From Symbiodinium kawagutii (taxonomy: Eukaryota > Sar > Dinophyceae > Suessiales > Symbiodiniaceae), in contig VSDK01021631.1 in NCBI GenBank assembly GCA_009767595.1, positions 70,159-134,158 of the forward strand: a stretch of 64,000 nt of DNA, read 5' to 3'. Below the pieces are notes generated by a model that had not been told where the DNA came from, searched no databases, and saw nothing but the letters and a program-made list of their open reading frames with translations. Positions 45,980 through 57,388 of the stretch are shown piece after piece. Within the stretch, counting starts at the first letter, position 1, and each line of letters begins with the position of its first letter. Position numbers and translations under genes: made by a program.

Positions 45980-46458
45980 ATTTGCTGAATCTTCCGAGCG
46001 CAACTTGTGAACATGCTGGTCACTTCGCACGCAAATATACGGGGTGTAGATGTTTTTTGAACCGTGATTCCTCCGGTGAATTGTTTGCCAACTGAAAAGG
46101 AGGGTAGCACTTGTAGTGTTCCTTCCAGTGGACGCTGAAAATATCATGAATCATGGTGTGGTTAGTTTCAAAATATTCCATTGTAGAGGGACACTGAAAC
46201 TCCATTGATGGTTGAAAACCATGAGATATAGATCCCCAATCAATGGGGGGAATGGGCCCCAAGGCCAACATCATGGCCACAAGGACAACAACAAAAACAA
46301 TGAACCACAATCACAATCCGCTACTCATGGTCAACGGCTGTGAATGATGGGGTCAATGCTTACCCTTGCTGCAGTCAACAACAATAGTAACAACGAAAAT
46401 AACAACAAGAATACCAGCAGAACGATAAGAATCCAAGAGCCGCCAGAACCGAATTCGC

Positions 46459-46488
46459 ACCACCACCACCACCACCACCACCACCACC

Positions 46489-46576
<88 letters not shown>

Positions 46577-46590
46577 CCAGCAGCAACAGC
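46459..46590. repeat. (CAC)n then (CAA)n tract, copy 2
   Basis: About 14 CAC units are followed by about 24 CAA units and CAG units. The copy 1 counterpart (36327-36370) is short. Confidence 0.93.
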
Positions 46591-47041
46591 AGCAAGTTGT
46601 TTGTTTCTGACCAGTCCCTGTGCCGAGTCCTTCTGCACTGCGTACACGTCAGATTGGCGCGACACTTGACCTACGGCGCGGTGAAACCGATGAGATCAGC
46701 AACGTCAAGACATGCCAGAAAGACTGAGGCGTCCAAACATGGAACATATCAAAAGCAACAACCATGAAAAGGGAACAACGATGACAAAACAGCAACCACA
46801 ACTATAATCACAACGAACAACCATATCAGCAACAGCGAAAACAAAGCCATCCATAGAGCAAAGACCGAAACGAAGAGACAAAAAATGAAAACAAAGCAGC
46901 ACCAGCACCGACAAGAGGCAGAAAAAGAAGCAGAACAACGACGGAAAACACCACCAACAACAAGAGCAACCAAAACGTCACCAAAACCACTGACGCCACC
47001 AACAGTAGCAACAGCAACAGCAGCGGCAACAGAAACCATAA

Positions 47042-47272
47042 AGCAACATGCAAAGCAGCCGGAAATCTTTGCCTGACCACAGATTTTCCCAGGAGCACGT
47101 GATAAGGGAACTGGAAAAATCTAGTGACGGGTTTGGCTTTGAGAGACTGTCCATCAAGGAAACAATGAGAAGGGTTTGGAGGATTTGCAATTTGCAATCA
47201 CACATGCCAGTTCTGGATCTCATCGCCTTGCTCCCACTATGCACGCATGTTGCCAAGTCCCAGCCGAAGTAA
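47042..47272 (+). CDS. Putative exon, unidentified, in the copy-2-only segment
   Basis: The frame reads SSRKSLPDHRFSQEHVIRE, LEKSSDGFGFERLSIKETM and RRVWRICNLQSHMPVLDLI, then TAA. It has no counterpart in copy 1. The reverse strand is also open (SKPNPSLDFSSSLITCSW), so strand assignment is moderate. Confidence 0.38.
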   Translation, partial: SNMQSSRKSLPDHRFSQEHVIRELEKSSDGFGFERLSIKETMRRVWRICNLQSHMPVLDLIALLPLCTHVAKSQPK

Positions 47273-47637
47273 AGACGGCCATTCCTACATGTGTTACCCT
47301 CATTGGGGAACAATTCCTTTGCAAATTACAGGATGATTCAGTAAATGACTGGGGGAAAGAGAATACATTATCGGTCGTGTGTGTACATGTGCTGCGTGTG
47401 TGGGTCTACTGTTGTGATGAAGGAGTGTTTAACATTTTTTGTCTCTCATGCTTCAATTCATCAACTACTTTTACTTTATAATTACTCGATTCCTTCATAT
47501 CCATCGTTTCTAATTTTCATTACTCCAATTGCTTTGATTGCTGTACTTCATCAACTTTTCACCGTGGAGATAGAGCAGGCCTGGGGTCCATGGAAGCAAG
47601 CTACAAATTCCTGGAAAAACCATCGCATAAGTTGGTG

Positions 47638-48921
47638 GCTCCGGACCCCTCTGGACGAGCGTTTCTGCGCGTGTAATTCTGCTTGTAACAGCGCGTTTAT
47701 GTGCATTTTAGCACACTGCGCGCAGGGTTTCGTAGACGTCGCATGTTTGGGTCTGGGGGATGGGGTTGGGTGGGGCATGTTGACGTTCGTTGTCACGGAT
47801 CAGGGTCACGTTCAGACTTCGGTGTTCATGCATGACGTCTGACGTTCTTGAGGTTCTTCCACCCGTCACAGCATCTTGCTTCGTTGTGGGTTAGGGTCTG
47901 GGGGATGGGGTTGGGTGGGGCATGTTGACGTTCGTTGTCACGGATCAGGGTCACGTTCAGACTTCGGTGTTCATGCATGACGTCTGACGTTCTTGAGGTT
48001 CTTCCACCCGTCACAGCATCTTGCTTCGTTGTGGGTTAGGGTCTGGGGGATGGGGTTGGGTGGGGCATGTTGACGTTCGTTGTCACGCATCATGGTCACG
48101 TTCAGACTTCGGTGTTCATGCACCATGTCTGACGTTCTTCAGGTTCTTGCGCGCGTCACAGCATCTTGCTTCGTTGTGGGTTAGGGTCTGGGGGATGGGG
48201 TTGGGTGGGGCATGTTGACGTTCGTTGTCACACATCATGGTCACGTTCAGACTTCTGTGTTCATGCACCATGTTTGAGGGTCCGGAGCCATCAAACAGTC
48301 TGTAGTGGTTCAAATCCTCAGGTTTGATGTTGACATGACAAGTGCTCCACTAGGTTCGAAGTAAATGGGAAGTTGATGATCTGATGTTGGTTGACAATGT
48401 GTTGGTTTAATTCTTTGCTCACCAGTATCAAGACCTTTATACCAGTATCCAAGTACTCTTTGGTTTATATCCACATGGGTTGTGTGTATCAGGTTTCTAC
48501 GAATGTATGGATTGTCCCATATTTCAAAAGCTTGAGTGTTTGTTTATTGTTTATCAAGATTTTTGATTAATACACTACGGACATTGCTTGGTAACCAGAG
48601 GTTTCCATAAAACAACAGACTGATTTAAGCAAACACAGATGATTCCAGGGATCTTCTCTGCTAGGACCACCTACTAATGATAGCGAACACCACTGTGTGA
48701 TTATTGATTGGTTCATGATTGGCTAACTTAGTTTGCAACATATGACAATTGGTACGCATCTACATCCATGAAAGGTTGATGACCATGCCTAGATTCCACC
48801 AATTGTTCCATTATAGATGCGATCACACAACGACGTGTAGTGGGAAACAACTATTGGTCAACGCATGGCTGTGGCACTAGAAAAAAAACAAGGCGGGCGC
48901 TCGTCCAGAGGGGTCCGGAGC
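47638..48921. repeat. 24-bp perfect inverted repeat flanking the 145-bp array
   Basis: 47638-47661 (GCTCCGGACCCCTCTGG + ACGAGCG) is the exact reverse complement of 48898-48921. The arms enclose about 1.24 kb, including the tandem array. Homology stops outside the arms. Confidence 0.85.
47748..48275. repeat. 145-bp tandem repeat, about 3.6 copies
   Basis: GTCTGGGGGATGGGGTTGGG recurs at 47751, 47896, 48041 and 48186, a period of exactly 145 bp. Units 1 and 2 are almost identical. Units 3 and 4 share variants (CATCATGGTC, CACCATGT). It lies in the copy-2-only segment. Confidence 0.95.
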
Positions 48922-49036
48922 GAAGTTGGTTGAGCTGCTCATCGCTTTCGTCCTGGGAACAGCCTAAAGCCCAGAACCTGTCGTTTTTTGATGTCAATGC
49001 TTCAAGCTGCCTTCGTACAAGATGGAGTCTGTGCAT
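48851..49036 (-). CDS. Possible minus-strand exon, unidentified
   Basis: The minus frame reads MHRLHLVRRQLEALTSKND, RFWALGCSQDESDEQLNQL and RSGPLWTSARLV. It is more protein-like than the + frames. It lies in the copy-2-only segment and overlaps one arm of a 24-bp inverted repeat. Confidence 0.35.
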   Translation of the reverse strand: MHRLHLVRRQLEALTSKNDRFWALGCSQDESDEQLNQLRSGPLWTSARLVFFLVPQPCVDQ

Positions 49037-51423
49037 GTCCCCTCGGTCAGGGTTTCGCGCAGCCCTGAGTGCCCGCCGAAAGTACTGTTTCCTTGGCAGT
49101 TAAAAAAAGGGACACTGTCCACACGTACGCTTAGCCTTTTAAGACGAGAACAAACAGCATCAAAAACAGCAACATAATAGCATACTGTGGCTGGTGTTGT
49201 TAAAAGCAGCACAATGACGCTGTTCGTGTCATTCCTGACCCTGTTGGCGCCATTCAAACCAGCTACATTTGGAACAACAGCAGCAACAACATCAACAATA
49301 GCTACAACAACGAAATATTCACAACACAAAAGCAAAGAGCGCAACAGCAACACCAACATCGACTCAGGCAAAAACGTGAAGAACAACACCAATCCACATT
49401 TGATTTGCTTAATGACATGACCGAATACAAAATCATCTACACCCAAAATAGCGGCTTTCCCATTGGCCATGTTCACTTGACCATCGTCATTTTGCCGTGT
49501 CATGTGGCGGTTCACATTCTCAAGAGTCTTGGCGCGTGCGTCGAAGTGACCAGAGATTCCGAATTAACCATGAGATCTCCAGCCTTTGCCGAGTCAGTGG
49601 TGACGGGCCCGACGCATGCCATGCCATCTCTTCCCGTTTAGAAACCTGCAGAAACCGGGTCGTTTGGAAGGCAATCGATAGATGTCAGGGGGTGACTGGT
49701 TTGAAGAGATCCATATTAGGGTGAAGAGGGTCAAAATGAATGATGTTGCAGTCATGGATGTGGTGGGAGATCCGTAGTAGTCCATCCCTTTTTACCATTT
49801 CAAGCACGTAAATCCTTGCCATGCCTTCCTGTGTGAATCATTATTCATTATGTTAACATGGGTTGTCAGGTTGCCCCCACCAAGGCGAAATTCGCTGCTC
49901 ATTGGTTCCGTTCCTTTCCAGTCAGATTTGTCGCTCCAGGGATCAGTCGTATGCTGAACATGGAGCATCAGAGACGGCTTGGGGTCGGCCAGTTCCCATC
50001 AAACTGCAGTGTCAGTCTAAGAAAGTGTAGGGGGGTGTAGGGGGATTATCCCAGTGGATGAAAATTCCTAAGCTCTGGTTGAATTCTACTAAGACCCGGT
50101 TTTTCATATGTTTCAAAGTGTCATTCGAACACATGGGTACATCAAAATTTCGGTCCCCCCGACCAGCGGTGAACGACGTTTCTTTTAACAGGGAAATCGT
50201 GATTTTGGGGAATCCACAATTTTGTTGGACTAACATGCATTGAAAAAGAAGAACCGCACAACTTTGCCCATTAAAGACGGTATAGCCCACAACTCTGCTC
50301 ATTAAGATGCCCAAAGCGACATTTTAGAAACCAAGTAATTCATGAAAATGCCCTATGCGATGACCCAAAACACGATTTTGTGTATACATGTTTTATTCTA
50401 CACCTGTTTAACTATTTGCGTATATCAATCCTGCAAAGCTGGAAACAAACCTGGAAACTATAATCACCTCAAACAAGATCGTGAATTTAAGAGATGTTTG
50501 TTTTTCTTTCTCGACATTCTGCTGCTGAGAAATTCCATTCCGTCTACATGCCACACACACACACACACAGGGTTGCCAGAGAATCAATCCTCAACATCCG
50601 GGCGGTTGAATGCACTCAACAAACAGAAAGGATGCCCTTCGATGGATGGGGTAGGTTTCTAAGCAACGGTTTCGGTAGGTCGGTCAGTTGCGAAGTATGT
50701 TCCCTGCAACTTAGCTGCCCTATTGGGATTTCAGATTCTGGACTAAGAGGTTCTTTCCATCCGATACTTTTTCTTTGATACGGAGTCAGAGCCAGTGATG
50801 CTTTGCGAGACACACATGAATCACTGGTTTTCCAGCCATTGATGGGAACTTGGCATTCGATCAAAAGGTTCGGTTCAGGCTAGTCATGCTGCGAGTTCTT
50901 GCACTCTGGCCAGTGAACATTGAAGATGTTTGAGGATAAATTAGCTGTGATGTTTCATAGATGTTTCATAGATTCTCGTATCAGCTTACAGTTTGAGGTC
51001 TTTATTTCAGTTGTGAATCTCCTGTAGCCGGTGGCCAAGTACGAGTTCGCTCATGGAAGTCAGATTTCTTGATCACTCGGCACGCGCTCTGAAAAATCGT
51101 TCCACAGGGAGGTGGCAGTCGGCCAGCAGGTTGGGACTGTGGCGCACTGTCGGATCCATGTGGCAGGGGACCTATGGAAAGGTCGATGTAAATCGGAAAG
51201 GTCTCTTTTGGAGCAGTGGAAGTAGACCCCTCTTAGCATTTCAGGAGGTTTTTGCAGCGTGCTATATCGAATTGTTTGTTTACACACATACATAGGCAAA
51301 GAGATACTATATACATATGTGATGATAATCAAGATATGTTTGTTTCTCTCTCTCTCATATTAGTTTAACTCATGCTATTTTTGGAAGACGTTGTCTTATC
51401 CTGGCTTGTCCAATCTTACCATG

Positions 51424-51513
51424 TCCCATCTAAGTCCGAAATCATCCATCAATCGTCATTGATAGTAATAAACCAACCAGAACTTTGGGCTTCCCTATTT
51501 TAAGCAACCACAT
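51424..51513. mobile_element. Family B fold-back fragment B16
   Basis: Core CGAAATCATCCATCAATC and ATAGTAATAAACCAACCAGA, right arm TTCCCTATTTTAAGCAACCA. The left arm is lost. Confidence 0.7.
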
Positions 51514-51863
51514 GTAATAGTTCTTTAACCACGAGTTTGTTGGTGATTCTCCCCTATTAGTTCCCATTAAGCTTTTCTTATCCCCGCAACATCATAGTCA
51601 ACCACTAACCATCCATCTAGAAATCCCCTAGAAATCCCCATCATCCTCAGAAACCACCCACCAGTCCAGATATCTTGCCTTCCCACCTCACCGCCACTTG
51701 GATATACGACCCCCACGACACCCAGGAGTTTGGTTGCGAAGGCATGGCATGTCACCGTCGAAGCGCTTGCGGTGATTTGATAATACCACTGGTGGCGCAA
51801 CCAGCCACTACCTTAGTGGGTTTTTAGCCACTGAACTACCAGAATGTGATAACGAATAGGGCA

Positions 51864-51955
51864 CTTTGGTTTTTAGCCTTTTTGGAATATGATGGATTTA
51901 CATTTTTTTGCCACTAGCACTTAAACTTTTAGCAAGGGATCTAAAAGCAACCAAG
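51864..51955. mobile_element. Family D repeat D2
   Basis: CTTTGGTTTTTAGCCTTTTT to TTAGCAAGGGATCTAAAAGC and AACCAAG. The ends are imperfect inverted repeats. Confidence 0.7.
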
Positions 51956-52270
51956 ACCGCATTGGGGACAGTGGATGACCAAAGTCTTCTGGGTAGCATG
52001 TCCAGTGGCGCTGCCGGGAGTTTGGAGTCACCAGTATTTGTTGTGATTATCAGCTCTTGTCAGCGATGGCTCTAAAAGGGAATCACCATGAACAACTCAA
52101 ATGTAGGATGCGGAGTAAAATGATTGTGTTTTTCTTAGTTCTCTACTAATAGTGGCTTAATAGCTTCATTGATTGATTGACAGATCGATGGATTGACGGA
52201 TCAACGCATTGATAGGTTGGATTGATTGATGGGTTGGTTGGTCGGTTGATTGGTTGGTTTGCGCTTGGAA

Positions 52271-52398
52271 GATTGCTGGCGCCCCAACAAACCGTTGAGC
52301 AGCACCAGTTGCTGCCGGTGCAGGAGTCCTCTCTTATTTCTGCAGAGGAGGAGGAAGAGGAGGAGAACCAGAATGCACAGTTGCTAGGATTGGATTAG
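52271..52398 (+). CDS. Putative exon with Glu-rich tail
   Basis: The frame reads LLAPQQTVEQHQLLPVQES, then SLISAEEEEEEENQNAQ, ending LLGLD and TAG. A GGAAG acceptor precedes it. It may be a terminal exon, or end earlier at a donor. The acidic run is low-complexity. No family was recognised. Confidence 0.45.
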
Positions 52399-52865
52399 CT
52401 GGTAATCACCGTCAATAAACCGTATTCTTGTTTGCCATTTATGGCTACTTAATGGCTAATGGCTAATTACTGCAGCTGTGGCTGATGGTAAAACGCTATT
52501 GTTAATTTCATCAGAGAGTCAGAATGCTGATGAATCGTTGCGATGATTGTTTCTTTTCTATGCTTGGCCATTAAGTTACGAGCACTGTATTACTATTCAT
52601 GTTTTATCTTGATTACTATTATAATGATTGCGAGTTAATAATTACTCGTACCATTACTAACTATACATGATTACTATCAATGACTACCATGAATGAATGC
52701 CTACTACAAATGATTTCCATCAATGATTACAATTGCTACTGATGAGTTATTACATGAAATGATTTCCATTAGTTACTGACTTCCATGAATGATTACAATG
52801 TTACTGATTACAATGCCTACTACAAATGATTTCCAGTACTTATTACTATTCTCATCTTGAAACCC

Positions 52866-52906
52866 GAGCAGTTTCGCATCTGACGACTCGCAACGTGTGG
52901 ATGCCT
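52866..52906 (+). CDS. Small putative exon with GTGAGT donor
   Basis: CCCGAG| is followed by a frame reading SSFASDDSQRVDAL, ending at a consensus GTGAGT donor. It is too short to classify. Confidence 0.35.
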
Positions 52907-53596
52907 TGCGTGAGTGACGCGTTGCGCTAAGGTTTCCACCCTTGCCACAGACCACAGGTGAGAGTTGCCGCTGCGAGCTGTTGGGTCCTGCCAATGGGAG
53001 GATAGGAGCTACAAGGTGTGTTCGAAACTGAACGAAGTAGGTGGGTGTAAAAATCAGGTTTCATGATGGCTACTTCGTTCGGTAGTTGCACTTCATGAGT
53101 TGTGCTGCGAATCTTTCCAAAACTTCATTTTGCGTGTTGTGGCAAGTATTTCGTCCATTGAATACGTTAAGGTGGGCGTCTCAATTATTGGAAATACGAA
53201 ATGATCTTGTTCCGACTTCCCATTCTGTTTTCTACTGGAATGGAGGATCATGTGCAAGGCTAACATGGTTCAGAGAAGCTGCACAATCTCTGGCTGTAGG
53301 TAGTGATTTGAGGTTTAGGTTTTATCTTTTTCAGGTTTTGGTTTGTCCACTTAGAAGCTCAAAAACAACGGCCCTGCGCAGGTAGGCAAAGGTTCCCTGT
53401 CAGAGCAACGTCAGGGGTGCTGTGTACTTCCACATGTCTCCCGCTTAATGGGCGTTTCTCATTCGAAATTTGTTTATCTCCCACTTCCTCCAGTGTTGCA
53501 TCCTGTCTCCTACGTGTGTTTCACCTCAGAGGGACCTTGTTTTACTATGTGTCGCACCTGCTCTGAAGTCCCACTTGTTTCTATCCTTGCGGCCAG

Positions 53597-53682
53597 GTCG
53601 AACTGTGCCGTGGGCATATGGCCTTGGAGGCTTCTTCCTTGCAGGAGCTGACAGCCGTGTGCAGGGAACTTGTCATGACCAG
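53597..53682 (+). CDS. Putative exon, paired with 53825-53942
   Basis: GGCCAG|G and ACCAG|GTAACC flank a frame reading VELCRGHMALEASSLQELTA, then VCRELVMT. It exits in phase 2, and the first base of the next exon completes an Arg codon. Phase agreement across a 142-bp intron is good evidence for splicing. No family was recognised. Confidence 0.55.
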
Positions 53683-53824
53683 GTAACCATGAACCATCAT
53701 GAACTTGTTCATTGATCATGAGCTGAGCAGAAAGCATGGTATAGTTCTTATCATATATCATCGTTGTTTTCATCATAGTTTTCATCCATCCTGGTTTTCT
53801 ATTGTTTCTACCACCTCGCTGCAG

Positions 53825-53942
53825 GACTGCTGCTGTGTGGCTTGAGACTAGCAGGCTGGGAGTGGCATCCACCGGGCCACCGGGCAAGCGTCCAACGATC
53901 GAAACGCAGGCACTGCGGGTTTCGAAATCTCCAACGTCATGA
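53825..53942 (+). CDS. Putative terminal exon, paired with 53597-53682
   Basis: CTGCAG|G opens a frame reading TAAVWLETSRLGVASTGPP, then GKRPTIETQALRVSKSPTS, ending in TGA. It continues the previous exon in phase. Family B element B10 begins about 23 bp after the stop. Confidence 0.5.
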
Positions 53943-53964
53943 GGTTTGGAGCTTGGTCGGATGT

Positions 53965-54072
53965 GGTTTCTCAAGCCATGGGGAATCCCAAAGATGGTGG
54001 TTTTATTGCTATAAATGCCTGATATTGGATGATTTAGATTGATTTAGGGGTACCCTATTTTGGGAAACACCC
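53965..54072. mobile_element. Family B fold-back element B10
   Basis: GGTTTCTCAAGCCATGGGG to GGTACCCTATTTTGGGAAAC and ACCC. Confidence 0.8.
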
Positions 54073-54089
54073 ATTTTTATGCTTAGGAA

Positions 54090-54330
54090 AACCTGGTTCG
54101 GCCAAAGAAGTTGATGCCACAATGAGATTTCTGGAGTTTGAGGACGGCAAAGTCTGCTACTTGACCCTAGTTCAGCTGGACGTAGATACAGTGTGAAAAG
54201 GCAGACGTCGCAAATATCTTTGCACATTTGTAACATAGCAGCTAAAGCATCATGATGAAATGCAGAAAGAGCGTGCACTTGAGCGCCAACTGAGCCAAAA
54301 TGACTCTTGGCCAAGATGATTCCAGAGTGA
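54090..54330 (-). CDS. Possible minus-strand coding region, unidentified
   Basis: The minus frame reads AQVHALSAFHHDALAAMLQM, CKDICDVCLFTLYLRPAELG and SSSRLCRPQTPEISLWHQL. It includes a 12-nt match (CATTTTGGCTCA) to part of the dinoflagellate spliced leader near its 5' end, which could be chance. No family was recognised. Confidence 0.33.
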
Positions 54331-54898
54331 CTCTTTTTGCTACAAGATGTTTGTCCAAGTTGGGTGTGTCTCTCCACTTATCTCCACTTCACTGCCCACA
54401 CTGTCTACCGCCACCATCGATACACTGACATATCTACAGGCGACCGGATTTCCGGAGCCACAGCAGATTGTCCAACCGCCCTGAGGACAAATGTGCTGGA
54501 TCAGAAGCAAACACCCGTTAAGTTCTGGCTCATGTGCACGGGCCCTACTTTAGCACTGGGTGCGGAATGGTGGCGCTGATGTCCTGGGATGTTTTGCAAT
54601 TCCTGACTGCATATATGCATAGCCACTGTATGTATATATATATATATGTGTATATATATAAATTAAAATATATATATATATATTTATATTCATATATATA
54701 CACAGCCACTACATGAACACCGATGGTTGATTGATGGCCAGCATGGGCCTGCTTAGGCTGGCCCTCGCAACAGGTCGCCCGTGAGCAAAGATTGATTTCC
54801 AGCATTTTCCAACTGACTTTCTGCAGTTTCTTGAAAGACAAGGTGGTGAAAGAGCCTGTGCTTTTTCCCACGAGCTTTATGGGTTTGCGAGGACTTCA

Positions 54899-54925
54899 TG
54901 ACCACAGTAGTTGAAGACTCTCAGG
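54899..54925 (+). CDS. Small possible exon
   Basis: The frame reads MTTVVEDSQ, preceded in frame by CEDF, and ends at CTCAG|GTCATG. It is very short. The call rests on donor and composition only. Confidence 0.2.
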
Positions 54926-55135
54926 TCATGGCGCACCTGTCACCATTGCTGGTGACCAACAATAAGGGGGTGCCCCCAAGAGCCTACGGGGGTTCCCTTG
55001 TGGCAACATCAAACTACAACGAATTGATAAGAAATTAAGCCCTGAAAAGAGCTTGAGGACAGACAGTCCATTGAAGGAAAAAATGACTGCAGAGCACTGC
55101 AGAGTAGCATATTTCGTGGAACAGAGGGGGGTTTC

Positions 55136-55236
55136 TCAAAATGGGGGACCCCCAAGTTATGGGCGGTTTATCACCATGAATGATGAACGAAGGATGACAC
55201 CTGGGGGTTCCCCAAACTGATTAGGTCGAAACCACC
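55136..55236. mobile_element. Family B fold-back element B11
   Basis: GGTTTCTCAAAATGGGGGAC to TTCCCCAAACTGATTAGG and TCGAAACCACC. Confidence 0.75.
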
Positions 55237-55396
55237 TATTCTGCTATACCAACTATAAATAGTCGATTTATTACCTATAAATGCTAAGTAATAACCCCTA
55301 TGACTTAAGCATGCTTAATAACCAGGGTTAGTATCCAATTACTCATAGCAAAGCCAGATGAAAACCAGGATACCTCAAACCAGTCGAAAGCACCAG

Positions 55397-55498
55397 GCTT
55401 TGCCACTGGATCTCAGGGGCGTCACGATCACCGAGGTCCAAGTGATGGCGATTGCGTTTGGTTCCGGAAGCAACTTGGTGCGTTTGGATCGTTTGTGA
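55397..55498 (+). CDS. Putative exon, Leu-rich segment
   Basis: CACCAG|G opens ALPLDLRGVTITEVQVMAIA, then FGSGSNLVRLDRL, followed by TGA. A GTGCGT donor after SNL would end it earlier. The pattern LxLxGxxIxxxxVxxIA resembles a leucine-rich-repeat unit, which is only a suggestion. Confidence 0.45.
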   Translation, partial: ALPLDLRGVTITEVQVMAIAFGSGSNLVRLDRL

Positions 55499-56162
55499 CG
55501 AGGGAAACATAGGGAAACATGGGCAAACCCTCAATGAAGAGACCAGGTAACTAACCAATGATTTGAAGGTGATTGATGAGTTCCCTGGTCCTTAGTTGAT
55601 TAAGAGACCAGGTAGCTAGCCAATGATTGATCATTAATCCATAACTGACCATGATTACAGTAGTCATTAATCGAAGGAAGCTTGGAAATCAAACGTCCGA
55701 CTTTCGGAAAATTAAAGCAGGTAGTCAGTTCGGAGAGAAGATCAACAATGCGCAAGCGTGACTGATAGGAATCGCGCGAAATGCTGTTTTTCAATAGTTT
55801 TGTGCCTTGGGATGGTCGAAAAGGTAGGCTCGTCAAGCAGACAGGTGCGGAGGTCAGTTGGAGAAGCGATCAGCAAAAAGTGCACACCAATGTGGCGAAA
55901 GGCGCATTTGGAAGTCGAAATCGCAAAAGACTAACATGTCCAAGGACTTTGGGAGGTAAGGGGTGCAACAAGTGCACCGCGCTGTGGCGCGAAGCATATT
56001 TACAATTCACAATCTTGAAAGGTTGACAACCCTGCAACGGTTGCAGAAGATTAGATCTGCATCAAGCGCATGCCGCTGTGGCGAAGCACACATGTGCAAG
56101 TCAGAAACTGGTGGCCTTGCGACGATTTTGAATGTTGCAAGAGGAGCAGAGCAGCAGCAACA

Positions 56163-56171
56163 ATGACGACG

Positions 56172-56207
<36 letters not shown>

Positions 56208-56286
56208 GCAAGAACAACAACCACAACAACATGATCACCACCGCCACCACCACCACCACCAGCATCATCATCATCATCATCATCAA

Positions 56287-56330
<44 letters not shown>

Positions 56331-56332
56331 CC
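56163..56332. repeat. (ACA)n and (CAT)n tract
   Basis: GAC/ACA units (56165-56235), then CCACCACC, then about 25 CAT units. It is not coding. Confidence 0.92.
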
Positions 56333-56705
56333 GCTTCACCTCTTCACCTTATCTCAAGAAACTCTCTCTTCCTCCAGGTTTCTTATTCTGGAAATTTCTG
56401 CCGCCGCCTTGTGCGGTAAATATGTTAAACAATCAATGAACAATCGATCATTAACTATGAAGCAGTAAGCATTATGCTTGGCCGAAGAGGCAAGATGCAA
56501 TAGCGAAAGAAGATGAGTCCTGAACTTTTTCGTTTTGCAAACAGAATCAATGTCTAAATTGATTTGCAACTAGGCCACCAGCTAGGGCCAGGGTAGATAT
56601 GATCATAGTTCAACGGCGAATCTTAACAAACTTACAACATTTGGGGGTCCGGCCTTTTCTTCGGGTGTGGGGAAGCGGACCTTCTAAAAGAATCTAAAAG
56701 AGCGG

Positions 56706-56738
56706 NNNNNNNNNNNNNNNNNNNNNNNNNNNNNNNNN
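56706..56738. other. Assembly gap (33 N)
   Basis: AGAGCGG lies on both sides of the gap. Confidence 0.99.
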
Positions 56739-57190
56739 AGAGCGGTTTGTGCGGATAGCGGCTAAAAACGCCATAAACAGCGATGGTTCTTGTGGCAGAA
56801 CAAATCGAAAACACGGTTGTATTTGGATAAGCTGAAAACTGTCAAGCGCAACATGATCAGATCAACACATTCGAGACAGGGTAGGATCGGCCGAAGCAAT
56901 CTACTGTTGATTTGGGTCTCTCATTTGGCATCCTGTGGTGCTGGACGGCGTGTGGCTTTCTGGCTGCCTGTCTCTGTTTTGACCTTTTTGTCCCCTTTTG
57001 GTCTCCCTAAGTTTCCTTTGACTTTATCATGCGTTTTTTTCTTGTCTCGGACTGCACACAGAAGAGAAAGAGGATGATTTCACGAGCAAGTTGGAAATCA
57101 GGATGTTGAGCGACGACATGTGAAACCATATGTTCCATTCAAAAAAACAGAGCTTGTACATCCACCATTGCACAAGGCCGCCAAAAATCC

Positions 57191-57388
57191 ATGGCAACAT
57201 TAACATTGTTGTTGCATCCGGAAAAAAACAAACATGTTTTGTGTTTTACCGCAGCCTGTTCGATGTTTGCGGGCGAGTGGTGTAACTTTTCTCAACGGGA
57301 CGCATCGCCATGTGACTTCCGCATTGGGGAGCACTGCTCCAACATGTTCGTAAGAACCTGCAGCTGCGTCTTGCCCTCAGCCCAGGCC
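57191..57388 (+). CDS. Possible Cys-rich exon
   Basis: The frame reads FTAACSMFAGEWCNFSQRD, ASPCDFRIGEHCSNMFVRT and CSCVLPSAQA. The many cysteines suggest a metal-binding or extracellular segment, but spacing does not match a finger I know. It overlaps the start of the better supported exon at 57386 in another frame. Confidence 0.25.

Larger units (their letters stand above)
44420..46860. other. Downstream part of duplication copy 2, no gene recognised
   Basis: Aligns with 34246-36660 of copy 1. It contains elements B9 and the F-like pair and simple repeats, but no supported exon in either copy. Confidence 0.55.
39215..51357. repeat. Segmental duplication, copy 2 (about 12.1 kb)
   Basis: Direct tandem copy of 27065-39120 with about 95 bp between the units. 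Landmarks match in order: CCCH exons 1-4, the element F pair, element B8/B9, ATATAGATCCCCAATCA (36103/46227) and the ACACACAC tract (38227/50551). It has an extra segment of about 2.6 kb (46.88-49.45 kb), with the 145-bp repeat array, and larger simple-repeat tracts. Confidence 0.9.

Noticed and set aside
46344-46610. Open frame with His and Gln runs
   Set aside because: Produced by (CAC)n and (CAA)n repeats. The copy 1 counterpart is short and does not keep the frame.
47890-48050. GGTTAGGGTCTGGGG motif as a possible interstitial telomere
   Set aside because: TTAGGG occurs once per 145-bp unit and not as a tandem hexamer or heptamer, so it is a coincidence within the satellite.
54270-54310. 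Relict dinoflagellate spliced leader on the minus strand
   Set aside because: Only 12 nt (CATTTTGGCTCA) match and the 5' half of the leader is absent, so it is too short to call.
55781-56166. Open frames with Lys/Arg-rich sequence and GCTGTGGCGAAGCA-like repeats
   Set aside because: The same motif occurs twice within 100 bp (55981, 56071), so it looks more like a repeat than an exon, and no splice pair gave a clean frame.
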